Shown piece after piece: positions 21,856 through 34,037 of a DNA stretch of 64,000 nt. The DNA lies in contig CM077666.1 in NCBI GenBank assembly GCA_039707655.1, positions 242,078,166 through 242,142,165 on the forward strand, in the 5' to 3' direction. Origin of the DNA: Elymus sibiricus. Taxonomy: Eukaryota > Streptophyta > Magnoliopsida > Poales > Poaceae. Below the pieces are notes generated by a model. That model worked only from the letters and a program-made list of their open reading frames with translations. It ran no database searches and was not told the DNA's origin. Both the position numbers and the translations under genes were made by a program. The stretch's first letter is position 1. Every line of letters starts with the position of its first letter.

Positions 21856-22464
21856 GATTCCTTCTCGATACTTGGACACACGGTTACTTTGACCTTTGTT
21901 ACAAGCGGGTCGATCCCGAGGGGTACCCGTGGGGAAATATGAAGTCGGGTTTGCCAGGAGGGCACCCGCGAGAGATTATTGTGGCGGAACGACAGGACAG
22001 GCGGAGACCTCCCTGATCGATATCCGTGTGTTACCAAGTCGGAGCGACAGGTAGTCTGATCGCCTCTGCGAGTGACTAAATACGCCTAACGGATTTGGGT
22101 ATTTGATCTGAGTGGGTCGTTGGCCCTATACGCACTACCACCACGTGGGATAATGGTTATGGGACCCTCTAGGTCGTACATTTCTCCTGAAAGCTCTTCA
22201 GATGTCACAGCTCAGAGATGCAGGCTGATTGTTGGGGTGAGCTGGTTACGTCTGTGGTGCTTCCACAGTCGCGCTTGGGCCCCGGCCAGTCACGCAACGC
22301 GCAGGAGTGCGATGGGCGATGGCCCAAGACCCCTTCGTGCTTAGGATTTAGACCGGCGTGCTGACCTCTCTGCTGAGCTTAGGTAGGACGCTGCTTCGTG
22401 TCGATTACCCGAGGCCGGGTATTACCCAGCAAGTGTATCCGGCCAGATGTAATCGAAAGTGCTG

Positions 22465-22527
22465 GGTAACAGTAGTGCACCCCTGCAGGGAAGTTATCTA
22501 TTCGAATAGCCGTGTCCACGGTAACAG
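22465..22527 (+). promoter_or_regulatory. Conserved LTR block, C 5' LTR
   Basis: CCCCTGCAGGG, then TATTCGAATAGCCGTGTCC and CGGTAACAGG. The core GCCGTGTCC starts at 22509, 792 bp from the LTR 3' end. Confidence 0.72.
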
Positions 22528-23304
22528 GACGCTCAGTGTTGTATCCCGATCTACTATTATTTGAACTGGATACCTGTTAAATAATTATAAGCTCCGGGAT
22601 CGCTTTCTCGCAGGGAGTCGAGAAAGGATTTCTGGGCTTTGCTTCAACATGTTTGTTAAATTTATAATATGCTAATCTACACTCTTCTAATGTTGCAAGA
22701 TTGCTGCAAGATGCTAGTCTTCGATATGCTAGGCTTCACCCCCTCTATTCTGGCATTCTGCAGTTCAGTCCAAAGATATAGCCCCATTCCATTGATACCG
22801 ATGCATACTTAGCATAGATCTGATGTCAGTCTTGCGAGTACTTTGGATGAGTACTCATGGTTGCTTTGCTGCTCTTTCCCCCCATACCCGATACTTGTGA
22901 CCAGATGGTGGAACCCAGGAGCCAGACGACACCGCAGATGCTTACTACCAGGAGAGTCCCGGAGGCACGTACTACTGGGTTGAGCCAGCCGACCAGGAGT
23001 AGTTAGGAGGCTCCCAGGCAGGAGGCCTGCGCCTTTTCGATCTGTGTTGTTGTTTTGCCCCGCTTGTTAGGGCATATCTCTTTTACTTTTATATCTGTAC
23101 TCAGATATCTAATGCTTCCGCTGACGCTTGTATGCGCAAGCTTATGTATTCGAGCCCTCGAGCCCCCCTGGCTTGTAATATGAAGCTTGTATTATTTTAT
23201 TTGTGTTTAGAGTTGTGTTGTGATATCTTCCTGTGAGTCTCTGATCTTGATCGTGTGCATTTGCGTGTATGATTAGTGCACGGTCGAGCAGGGGCGTCAC
23301 AAGT

Positions 23305-23316
23305 TGGTATCAGAGC
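23305..23316 (+). other. C primer binding site
   Basis: TGGTATCAGAGC, complementary to the 3' end of initiator Met-tRNA, three bases after the LTR end. Confidence 0.92.
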
Positions 23317-24086
23317 CGACTGCCTATAGGAAGCCCCCTTCCAATTCCTTGGTCAAAGTTGAGTCTAGTCGTTGAAAAACTATTTTACTAACAGTGCTGT
23401 GTGGCTTACGGGCCCACGTTGCACATGGATGGGATTAGGATCTTTTATTCCTCTTCCTTACTCTGGGATTCTACTCTATCTTCTGTTCGGGTTAAAATTT
23501 TACTAACTCTGACATTAGGATCTCGTAATCACATTCACCCGGAGAGCTGGATTGTCTGCAACAAATTCTTTCCATTGATCTGTTGGATCAGATCCTCACA
23601 TTTCCCTTTCCATTGGTCTGTTTGACCTTTCTTGTAATCTGACTTTATCTGAGCAGTGATAATTTCCTGCTTAAGCCAACACCCCCAAATGGTTGTCCTC
23701 GGACTTGCCTTGCTGTCGTGACCTTGCAAGATGTCACTGCCTTCCCACTCTTAATTGACACTCACCACAGATCCACGGGACCGAAACCTGACTCTCCTGT
23801 ATGTCCATGGTTCAGTGGTTTTCTCCGACGCTGATGTAGCATATCGCTATGTCACGTTGTTGTATCCCTCCACCACGTGCCTGCGCGCCGCCTAGTATGT
23901 CTAGCTATTTAATTCTGCGAACTTATGCTGTCCGCGTGTAATCGACTATGTGCATGGATCTGTATGTCTTAATTGACTACTGTTATGAATCTATTGCACT
24001 ACTTGTTCATTGTCGTGATACACCATGTATGTCTCTAAACACTTGCGGTTGCTTTTACTAAACTACCCCTGTTGAACTTTAGCAGG
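23317..24086 (+). other. C leader (untranslated)
   Basis: No coding frame. The first 350 bp match, on the other strand, the leader of B (about 31290-31625), including repeated GGTCTGTTT-type segments. The leader probably carries packaging and primer-annealing signals; this is inference from position. Confidence 0.6.
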
Positions 24087-25216
24087 ATGGTTAGACCAGG
24101 TGGTCGTGGTCGTGGCGTGCTGCCAACGATCCACCCCCACCAGACTATATGGCAGCTATGATGCAGCAATTCGAGCTGACCCGTCAGTTCATGACTGGAA
24201 TCATGGCTCAGTTCCCACAGCAGAATCAGAATGCTCAGAACCAGCCACCTGCCCCAATAACTCTGCAGGAGTTTGTATGCCTCAACTCCACTGTTTACCG
24301 CAACTCTGCACAGCCACTGGATGCTGATGACTGGCTTCGCGACATCGCCTATGAGATGGAGTCTGCCAATGTCGCCCCTGACAACCTAGTCACCTTCGCG
24401 TCCTACTTTCTGAAAGGCCCCGCTGCTCAATGGTGGTCCACCCACATGCATTCACTACCTGCTGGGATAGTCATCACCTGGATCGAGTTTCAGGCTGCCT
24501 TCCGTGCTCGTTACATTCCATAGGGAATCATGGACCAGAAGAAAACAGAGTTTCGCAACCTCACTCAGGGCAATCAGACTGTTGAAGCTTATCAGCGGGA
24601 ATTCCTTGAATTATCTCGCTATGGTGAGGAAGACATTGCCACAGATGCTCGCAGACAGGAGAAATTCCGCGATGGACTCCACCCAGACCTCAAGCTTGCA
24701 CTTGATGTTCATGACTTCGCCGACTTCGCCACTCTGGTGAACAAGGCTATCCAGGTTCAGACCGCTCAGATGGAACACAAGAATGCCATCAAGCGTCATC
24801 ATGACGTTGGCTCATCTTCGGGCTCGTCATCGCAGAAGCGCTGTATCTGGATTCCTCACAGCATGTATCAGCCAACTGCACCTCCTCCACCGCCGGGGCA
24901 GCCAAGACCTCAGGTTCCACTACTTCGAGATCCTGCTCCCCGTCCCAGTGATGGGCTCTGCTTCAAGTGTGGCCGTCCAGGTCACCGTTCCAGGGAATGC
25001 CCTCAGAATCAGCTTGCACTTCCCTCTGCTGGCCGTGGTAACAATCAGCCTCGCAAAAATAATGCCAGGCCTTCTTATCGTCGTGGTCAAGCTTACCAGG
25101 TTGATCTGAATGAAGCTCAAAATCAGCTTGCTACTGTGAGCGGTACTATCCTTATTCACTCAATACCACCTCCTGTTTTAATTGATTCAGGAGCATCGCA
25201 TTCAATTTACGCTTAA
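24087..25216 (+). pseudogene. C gag with truncated protease start
   Basis: The likely start is ATG 24087 (MVRPGGRGRG), which is out of frame with the body, so an early frameshift lies before 24149. The body has the capsid-type pattern DWLRDIAYEME...LKGPAAQWW...W.EFQ..F. A TAG at 24521-24523 fits a CAG Gln codon changed by C-to-T. The frame then continues (24530-25216) with the second half of Gag (LTQGNQTVEAYQREFLELSR), a Pro-rich linker and one zinc knuckle CFKCGRPGHRSREC (24959-25000). Next come the protease start VLIDSGASHS (catalytic Asp codon at 25184) and TAA at 25214-25216. RT, RNase H and integrase are absent. The Gag could package RNA but not replicate it, and this copy is interrupted. 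Confidence 0.88.
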
Positions 25217-25377
25217 ATTCTTTGCATTCAAGCATGACATTAGATGTGAACCATTGCGCCATTCGTTAATGGGAAATTCTCATGCGGGCCCATGCCAAGC
25301 ATCCTTGGTGTGAATACCCCCTTCTCCTTTCTACCTCTGAATTCTCGGGACGAGAATTTCTTTTAGAGGAGGAGAAT
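25217..25377 (+). other. C pol deletion junction, pol tail and polypurine tract
   Basis: Right after the protease start only about 160 bp remain. They end in TCTCGGGACGAGAATTTC, the usual end of the chromovirus polyprotein, and the purine-rich AGAGGAGGAGAA (25365-25376) before the 3' LTR. The loss of about 3.5-4 kb of pol happened between these points. Confidence 0.75.
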
Positions 25378-27086
25378 TGTAACATCCCCATGTAATAGCT
25401 ACAGTAATCACCTTTTGATAATGCCAATTTATCATGATTAACAGTGCTTGATCATCATTTGCATCATATCTCATTTCAAATTTCAATTCCAATTGCAATT
25501 CAAATTTAAAGTGAAAAATAAAAGTTGTTCAAATCTGAAAACTAAAATGTTCATTAAATAGCAAATATTCCATAGCTAATTATGTTAAGAAAAACAACAT
25601 CACTAAAATTCACTAAATAACTCTAACAACCTCAAAACAGTACCAAACAACAACTTATATTACCTTTTTATTTAATTAAAATTCAAATGAAATCCTATTT
25701 AGCTCAAACCAATTTCTGGCAGTGTTAAATATTGTCTAGTATTTAAATGGGCAACACTCATATTTTACAAAACTAAATTGGTGGCTAAACTATTTACTAA
25801 ACAGAAACTAAAATAGAAAACAGAAAAAAAGGAAAAAGGCCGCACTGCTGGGCTCTAGTCAAACCGCCAGGCCCAACCCACCTCCTCCTCCTCCCTCCTA
25901 CTGCTCCTCCTCGGTCGCCCGCACGCGTTCGACTCCCTCGCCGGCGAGCCGTCGCAGCCGCGCCTGCTCTCCGCGTCGCTACAGGAGGAAGGCGGGGAGG
26001 ATAAGAACGTCACCTCGCAAGCCTAGCCGTCTTCCCCGCGATATTTCCCCTCCTCTCGCTCGCTTGCCTCCTCCTCCCGCCATGGCCGCCTCTGCCTTCT
26101 CCGGCCACCGCGCGTTCGCGTAGCCACAGCCGCCATTTCGCCTCGCCGCCGTGACAGATCGAGCCGCCGCGGTCCGCTACGCCGTCTGGGACTACCCATT
26201 GGAGCTCATCGCCGATGCATCGTCCTCCCCGAGCTCGTCTTCCTCCTACGGCCATCGCCGCCTCGCTGTCGAATACGTCGCCGTAGAGCCCTCCCCGAGC
26301 AGACTACGCACACCTACAGGCTCCCGGTGAGCCAGCGCGTCTTTCCCCTCTCTTCTCGCGGTCGGATGTGCCCCCTAGGGAGCTCCCCCGACTTGCCCGA
26401 GCCCGTCGCCGCCTGCGCTCGTCGCCGGTGTCGTTCCGGCGACCAAATGGTCACCGGCTTGTGCCCGTTGTCCTCGCCGCGACGAGTAGAGCCCGCCTAG
26501 CCGTTTTGTTTGCCCGCAAACGCACCGCAGCCGCTGACCCGCATCGGCCCGAACTCCGGCGTCCGCCGATGAGCTCGCCGCCGACGTTCTCGACCACCGC
26601 AGCCTCCGCTACCACCAACAAACGCCTCGCCGTCGTTCGCTCGTTCGAAAGAGCCCGACTGCACTCAAAATGGTGCCCTGTGCGCGAAACCCGAGCGCCG
26701 CCCGCGCCGCGCCGCTGCGAAATGCGCTTGCCGGCGTGATTCCGGCGAGTCGCCGGTCGCCGTCCGACGTGGCCGACTGGGCCCCGCCTCTGGGTCACTG
26801 ACCCTGGGCCCCAGTGGGTCCGTTGACCGGGTTGACCTGGTCAACCTGCTGACTGGGTTGACCCGTGTCCCTGACACGCGGGTCCCACCCCAAATAAACG
26901 TTTTTAATAAATAGATAATCTGTTAATTAATTAGTTAATTAATTAATTCACTAATCAGTCGCTGACAGGTCGGGCCTGCCTGCTAATTAGGTTAATTAGT
27001 AAAATAAAACTCTGTTTAATTAAATCAGTCACTGACCAGTGGGACCCACTGGTCAGATTTGACTCTGGTCAGCCAGAGTTGACCGC

Positions 27087-27116
27087 TGACGTCACTCCCA
27101 CGTCATGCTGATGTCA
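27087..27116 (+). promoter_or_regulatory. ACGT-core triplet at 11-bp spacing, C 3' LTR
   Basis: TGACGTCA (27087), CCACGTCA (27098) and TGATGTCA (27109). Here the third site carries the CpG change and the first is intact, opposite to the 5' LTR. Confidence 0.6.
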
Positions 27117-28653
27117 CACAGTACTATTTCGGATAATTCTAAATTAAATAATTTCAGAAATTCCAGAAAATGATTAAAACTTTCAAAATTAATATAAAAT
27201 AAACCGTAACTCGGATGAAGATAATTTATATATGAAAAATGATCAGAAAAATGTGTAGAATCTGAATAACCTATCCACATGCCTGCCACACCTCTCTAAT
27301 ATGATGAACATGGAACTTTCCTCTCCAGTTCATCTGTCCGATAAATGCCCGGAGCTGCTAAAACACCTCCAGATGTTTCCCGCTCCGACTAACTTGCGTA
27401 GTACTGCAATAGGGGAGTTCTCGTATAACGTGCTGCTATGCCATGCACCTGTGTTTGCTTTTGTTGCTTGTATTTATTGTTTCTTCCCCCCTCTTCTCTC
27501 AGGTAGACTCTGAGACCGATGCTTCCCCGGTGATCGACTACGTCCCCGACGACCCTTCCTCCTTTGCCGTAGAGCAACCAGGCAAGCAAAACCCCCTTGA
27601 TCATAAGATATCGCCCATTCCTTCTCCCTCCTGCTTGCATTAGAATTTGCTGCTGCTATTGTTTTATCCTATTCTGATGCATAGCCTGTCCTTGTAACTG
27701 TTATTGATACCTGCCTGTTATCCGAGATGCTTAGTATAGGTTGGATGGTAAACCATCTGTGGCCCCTCTTCCTTGCTGTAGTTGCCCCGCTTTAGTACCT
27801 GTGCCCGATCGATGTGATCGAACGGGCTGAGAACAGCACATCACCGCACACCCCCTAAGTTGCTCGTCTCTGCAGAGCTAGCATCGAGTGCCGAGGGTGA
27901 TACCTCTTATCTCACTTCAGATGATGCCTATGTAGAATAGCTATCCGGATGTGGGTTACCGAGGGTGATTCCTCTTTCATCACTTTCGATAAAGCTTTCG
28001 TCATGCAACTCCTCGAGTGGGAATCCATCGAGGGTGATTCCTCGGATTCCTTCTCGATACTTGGACACACGGTTACTTTGACCTTTGTTACAGGCGGGTC
28101 GACCCCGAGGGGTACCCGCGGGGAAATATGAAGTCGGGTTTGCCAGGAGGGCACCCGCGAGAGATTATTGTGGCGGAACGACAGGGCAGGCGGAGACCTC
28201 CCTGATCGATATCCGTGTGTTACCAAGTCAGAGCGACAGGTAGTCTGATCGCCTCTGCGAGTTACTAAATACGCCTAACGGATTTGGGTATTTGATCTGA
28301 GTGGGTCGTTGGCCCTATACGCACTACCACCACGTGGGATAATGGTTATGGAACCCTCTACTTCGTACGTTTCTCCCGAAAGCTCTTCAGATGTCACAGC
28401 TCAGAGATGCGGGCTGATTGTTGGGGTGAGCTGGTTACGTCTGTGGTGCTTCCATAGTCGCGCTTGGGCCTCGGCCAGTCACGCAACGTGCAGGACTGCG
28501 AAGGGCGATGGCCCAAGACCCCTTCGTGCTTAGGATTTAGACCGGCGTGCTGACCTCTTTGCTAAGCTTAGGTAGGACGCTGCTTCGTGTCGATAACCCG
28601 AGGCCGGGTATTACCCAGCAAGTGTATCCGGCCAGATGTAATCGAACGTGTTG

Positions 28654-28716
28654 GGTAACAGTAGTGCACCCGTGCAGGGAAGTTATTTATTCGAATAGCC
28701 GTGTCCACGGTAACAG
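28654..28716 (+). promoter_or_regulatory. Conserved LTR block, C 3' LTR
   Basis: Core GCCGTGTCC starts at 28698, 792 bp from the LTR 3' end, the same distance as in the 5' LTR. Confidence 0.72.
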
Positions 28717-29490
28717 GACGCTCAGTGTTGTATCCCGATCTACTATTATTTGAACTGGATACCTGTTAAATAATTATAAGCTCCGGGATCGCTTTCTCGC
28801 AGGGAGTCGAGAAAGGATTTCTGGGCTTTGCTTCAACATGTTTGTTAAATTTATAATATGCTAATCTACAATCTTCTAATGCTGCAAGATTGCTTCAAGA
28901 TGCTAGTCTTCGATAGGCTAGGCTTCTCCCCCTCTATTCTGGCATTCTGCAGTTCAGTCCAAAGATATAACCCCATTCCTTTGATACCGATGCATACTTA
29001 GCATAGATCTGATGTCGGTCTTGCGAGTACTTTGGATGAGTACTCACGGTTGCTTTGCTGCTCTTTTGCCCCATACCCGATACTTGCGACCAGATGGTGG
29101 AGCCCAGGAGCCAGACGACACCGCAGATGCTTACTACCAAGAGAGTCCCGGAGGCACGTACTACTGGGTTGAGCCTGCCGACCAGGAGTAGTTAGGAGGC
29201 ACCCAGGCAGGAGGCCTGCGCCTTTTTGATCTGTGTTGTTGTTTTGCCCCGCCTGTTAGGGCATATCTGTTTTACTTTTATATCTGTACTCAGATATCTA
29301 ATGCTTCCGCTGACGCTTGTATGCGCAAGCTTATGTATTCGAGCCCTCGAGGCCCCCTGGCTTGTAATATGAAGCTTGTATTATTTTATTTGTGTTTAGA
29401 GTTGTGTTGTGATATCTTCCCGTGAGTCTCTTATCTTGATCGTGTGCATTTGCGTGTATGATTAGTGCACGGTCAAGCAGGGGCGTCACA

Positions 29491-29495
29491 CAGTG
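29491..29495. repeat. Target site duplication of C, right
   Basis: CAGTG; see 19192-19196. Confidence 0.92.
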
Positions 29496-30901
29496 GTCAG
29501 TCACTATTAGTTTAACAGGGCTTAAACTAATCTAATTAGTTAATTAGCGGGGTGGGGCCCAGATGTCGGTGGCTGAATTAGTTATTTGATTTATTTAACT
29601 TAACTTAATGCTACAGTACTCGGGCCCACATGTCAGTGGGGGTTAGGTCTCGGGTTAGTGGCTAATGACCTGACGGTGGGCCCCGCGGGTGTTTAAACTG
29701 CGCGCGCGCCGGCGACGGCACTCCGGCGAGGCAGAACGCGGCGGCGATGGTCGGAAACCGCCATCCGGCGGCCAATTCGCACGTGGCCGGGCCCGTTCGA
29801 ACGGGCGTTACGCCGCGCGTCGCCCTGCGGCATTGGTTTGGGCTGGGGAGCTCAGAATCGAGCGGGGCATCAACGACAGGCGGTGGCCGGAGTATGCAAG
29901 CTCGGCCACGGTGTCTACGACGGCAAGAGACAGAACAGAGAGAGGGGCTGCGAGGCGGCGCTCACAGCGTTGCAGAGGAGAGCTCGAGGAGGCCGGAGGA
30001 GCTTGGAGCAAGCAGATCGACGCGGTGGCTGAGGCGGACGCCGGTGAAGGGAACGAATGCAGGCGGCGCCGTAGGCGCTCCCCGGCCTCGATCCAGTGGC
30101 GTAGTCGATGAAGAAGAGCCCGCCGGGGCTCCTGGACATGGTGGAACGGCGAGGGGAGGCCGGAGGCTACTCATGCGGCGGCGGCACGGCCATGGTTGCG
30201 GCAGGCTCACGCGGGGAAAAAGAAGCGAGCGAGAGGAGGGGTTTCTGGGGGTCTAGGGTTTCGGGGAGGGAGAGAGAGGGAGCAGGGGCTGCGCTTATCC
30301 ACACCCGCGGCTGTGCAGTGCGAGGAGTGCATGGTGGCCATGGCGTTCGGGCGGCCTTTGCCAGGGCATGGCGGGAGGTAAGGGAAGGCCGGCCAAAGTG
30401 GGCTGGGCCACACTGTAGCCACTAGAGGCCCAAGTGTACAGGTAAGTTTTACCTTTTTCTTTTTCTTTTTCTGTCTTTTGATTTCCTTACTGTTTTGCTA
30501 AATGTTTGGTCACCTATTGACTTTTGTAAAATATGTAATGGTGCCACAAAATTACCATGCAATATCTAGTACTGCCATAAAAAGGTTTGGAGGCCTAATG
30601 ATTTCATCTTAATTTTTATTAATTGAAATGGGAATAAATAGGCTGTTTTGGTACTGTTTTTGGATGCTAGGATCAACTTGGGAATTTTTATAATGTTGAT
30701 TTTATTTTTGTAATTGCTTTGGGAATTTTTGCAATATTATGAACATTTTTGTTTTGCTGTTTGGATAACTTTTAATTTAGACTTTATTTTAAATTTGAAT
30801 TTGAAGTTGGATTATTCTCTAATGCAATTTAATTAGGATGATCATGATGACATGGCAATTTAATTAGCTTAATGACAGGGTTAAGATCTGGGGATGTTAC
30901 A

Positions 30902-31640
30902 AATCTCCCCCACTACAAGAAATCTTGTCCCGAGATTTAAGAGGTGGGGTAAGGGGTTTCTTCGAGATCAAGGATGTATAGGGGAGTCAGGTTTCGATCC
31001 TGTGGAACTTTGGTTAGTGTGGGTTACAAGTAGGAAGGGTGGTGACGTCTTGCACGGTCATGATTGCAAGGCAATTCAGAGGATAGCTTGTGAGCTAGGT
31101 TGGCAACAACGTCGGTACCAAGTGCGAGGGACGAAGAGAACAATTTTCCCGCTCGTTAAAATGAGGCGGAACAATTGGCAAAGTTCTCATCCACCGTCGG
31201 TTACCTGAATGCCAACCACAATAGTAACATGGTGTTACCGACTAAGTGGTACACCAGGGTGTTTGCACAAGTAGGGAACCACTACTGCTTAGATAAAAGC
31301 TAAATTACAAGAAAGGTTAAACAGACCAATGGAAAGGAAATGTGATGATCTGATTCAACAGACCAATGGAAAGGAATAGTTGCAGACAATCCAGCTCTCC
31401 GGGTGAATGTGATTATGAGATCCTAATGTCAGAGTTAGCAAAATCATTTAACCCGAAAGGAAGAGGATTCAGAGTCCCAGAGTAAGGAAGAGGAATAAAA
31501 GATCCTAATACCACCCATTGGTGACGTGGGCCCGTAAGCCACACAGCCATGTTAGTAAAACAGTTTTCAAAGTCTAGACTCAACTTCGGCCAAGGAGTTG
31601 GAAAGGGGCTTCCTACATGCAGTTGGCTCTGATACCAACT
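30902..31640 (-). other. B internal region, 739 bp, no coding sequence
   Basis: On the minus strand it reads primer site, leader related to C, about 350 bp of unrelated noncoding DNA, then the CTCGGGACAAGATTTC pol tail and a GTGGGGGAG polypurine tract (30905-30913). No gag knuckle or pol motif is present in any frame. All cis signals for copying remain while all proteins are missing. Confidence 0.8.
31626..31637 (-). other. B primer binding site
   Basis: GCTCTGATACCA on the + strand, that is TGGTATCAGAGC on the minus strand (initiator Met-tRNA), three bases from the LTR. Confidence 0.9.
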
Positions 31641-32418
31641 TGTGACGCCCCTGCTCGACCGTGCACTAATCATACACGCAAATGCACACGATCGAGATCA
31701 AAGACTCACAGGAAGATATCACAACACAACTCTAAACACAATTAAAAGTCATACAAGCTTTATATTACAAGCCAGGGGCCTCGAGGGCTCGAATACATAA
31801 GCTCGAGTACAAGCGTTAGCGGAAGCAACAATATCTGAGTACAGACATAAATAGACAAGTTTGCCTTAAGAAGGCAAAAACAAACAACGGCTCTGATCGA
31901 AAGAGGCAAGGCCTCCTGCCTGGGAGCCTCCGAATCTACTCCTGGTCGTCGGTCTCCACGTAGTAGTAGGCTCCACGGGAAGTGTAGTAGTAGTCGGCGG
32001 GATCAGCTGGCTCCTGGGATCCGTCATCTGGTCGCAGCAATCGGGTATGGGGGAAAAAGAGTAGCAAAGCAACCGTGAGTACTCATCGAAAGTACTTGCA
32101 AGACTAACATCAGAACTATACTACTTATGCATCGGTATCAAAGGAATGGAGCTATATCTTTGGACTAAACTGCAGAAATGCCAGAACAAAGAGGGAAAAG
32201 CCTAGCCTATCGAAGACTAGCATCTTGCAGCGTCTTGCAGCATTAGAAGAGTGCAGATTAGCAGCATAACATAAAGTAACAAGCATGTAGAAGCAAAGCC
32301 CAGAGATCCTTCCTTGACTCCCTGCGAGAAAGCGATCCCGGAGCTTACAGTTAAAGTAACATGTATTCAGTTCAAGTTGTAGTAGATCGGGATACAACAC
32401 TGAGCGTCCTGTTACCGT

Positions 32419-32475
32419 GGACACGGCTATTCGAATAGATAACTTCCCTGCAGGGGTGCACTACTGTTACCCAAC
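32419..32475 (-). promoter_or_regulatory. Conserved LTR block, B right LTR
   Basis: Core GCCGTGTCC on the minus strand at 32419-32427, starting 786 bp from the LTR 3' end, with TTCGAA and CTGCAG next to it. Confidence 0.72.
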
Positions 32476-34018
32476 ATGCTCGATTAACTCTGGCCAGACA
32501 CACTTTTCCGGGTAATGCCCGGCCTCGGCTGACCGACACGACGTAGTCCTACCTAGGCTCAACAGAGAGGTCCCCGCCGGTCTACATCCTAAGTGCGCAG
32601 GGGTCTTGGGCCCATCGCCCTTTGCACTCTGGGTCGTTGTGAGGACGGTGGATACCAGCGCAATCGGCACGATCCGACCGTGCCACAATGCTGAACTGGA
32701 CGTCTGACAGAGCTTTCGACTGATACATATGGTGCCGAGGGTCCCATAACCATTATCCCATGTGGTGGTAGTGCGTATAGGCCAGCAGCCAACTCAGATC
32801 AAATAACCAAATCTGTTAGTGTATTGGGAGCTCGCGGTGACGATCAGTACTCATGTCGCCCCGTCTCGAGGAAGTGCAACAAGGGCTATGCCCATCCCTC
32901 TCTAGGGCGGTCTCTGCCTGCCCGGCCGCGCCTCGTAATTATCTCGCGGGTACCCTCTTGGTCAACCTGACTTTAACCGTTATCTGTAGTAAAGTCAAAG
33001 TAACCATGTGTTCATATCATCAAGAGGGAATCCGAGGAATCACCCTCGCTGGATTCCTACTCGATGTAATCCGTCAAGGAGAACCGGGAGGAATCAACCT
33101 CGATGGTCCACACTTGAGGGGTTGCACGATAGAGTCATCATCGGGAAGGGGGAAAGCGAGGAATCACCCTCTGCAATCACCACCGATGTGCTATACTACA
33201 GAGATATCATCGGGAGTGCAGTACGAGGTATCACCCTCGGCACTTGATAATAGCCATGTAGAGTCGTACCACAAGGGAGGGTGTGTACGGTGATGTGTTG
33301 GTTTCTGCACTTCGATCATCTTGATCGAACATCGGTAGTGGAACATGGCAACAAGGACCAGGGTGTGGGGCCGTTGATGGATCGCTAACCAACTTATACT
33401 AAGCAGTTTAGGATGACAGGTAAAGTAACAACAGCAGTTTACAAAATCAGGCTATGCATCAGAATGGGAGCAATCAATTATAGTAGCAAAATCTAATGCA
33501 AGCATGGGAGAGAAAGAATAGGCGATATAGAGATGATCAAGGGGGTTTTGCTTGCCTGGAAGCCCTACTGACAGGGGCTGGTCGTCAGGGGCGTAGTCGT
33601 ACTCGGCAGCAGCGTCGGTCTCGGGGTCTACCGGAGAGAAGAGGGAGGGAAGAAACAATAAATACAAGCAACAAATGCAATCACAGATGCATGGCATGGC
33701 AACATGTTATTCGAGGGGTGCCCTAATGCAGTACTACGCAAGTTAGTCGGAGCGGGAAAACATCTGGAGGTGTTTTACCAGCTCCGGGCAATTATCGGAC
33801 AGATGAAACGGAGGGGAAAGTTCCATGTTCATCATGTTAGAGAGGTGTGGCAGGTATGTGGGTGGCATATTCGGATTCTTCATATTTTTCTGATCATTTT
33901 TCATATATAAATTATTTTCATCCGAGTTACGGTTTATTTTATATGATTTCCTGAAGTTTTAATCATTTTCTGGAATTTCTGGAATTATTTAATTCGAATT
34001 ATCCGAAACAGTAACATG

Positions 34019-34037
34019 TGACGTCAGAGTGACGTCA
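34019..34037 (-). promoter_or_regulatory. Two TGACGTCA palindromes at 11-bp spacing, B right LTR
   Basis: 34019-34026 and 34030-34037. One 11-bp unit fewer than in the left LTR of the same element. Confidence 0.68.

Larger units (their letters stand above)
19197..23301 (+). repeat. C 5' LTR
   Basis: From TGTAACATCCCCATGTAATA to ...GGGGCGTCACA. Its 3' two thirds match the B LTRs in inverted orientation; its first 1.5 kb differ from B, so B and C are subfamilies that exchanged or diverged in the 5' part of the LTR. Confidence 0.93.
19197..29490 (+). mobile_element. LTR retrotransposon C, long-LTR, gag-only chromovirus derivative
   Basis: A complete element with 5' LTR 19197-23301 (4105 bp), interior 23302-25377 (2076 bp), 3' LTR 25378-29490 (4113 bp) and CAGTG on both sides. 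It lies inside the left LTR of B in the opposite orientation. The interior has a Met-tRNA primer site, a leader, gag, the first residues of protease, then a deletion that removes the rest of pol. The distal end resumes at the usual CTCGGGACGAGAATTTC tail and polypurine tract. A Met-tRNA primer and this type of Gag with one CCHC knuckle fit the Tekay/Del chromovirus lineage. Confidence 0.95.
25378..29490 (+). repeat. C 3' LTR
   Basis: 4113 bp. It differs from the 5' LTR by scattered substitutions and small indels, for example near 19310/25490 and 20700/26890, so the insertion is not very recent. LTR divergence could be turned into an age by alignment. Confidence 0.93.
16541..30901 (-). repeat. 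B 3' LTR, split by element C
   Basis: The LTR sequence is 16541-19196 plus 29491/29496-30901. Removing C and one CAGTG restores continuity with the uninterrupted right LTR, in which the empty CAGTG lies at 34290-34294. The GC-rich part near 29690-30430 gives several long but spurious frames. Confidence 0.92.
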
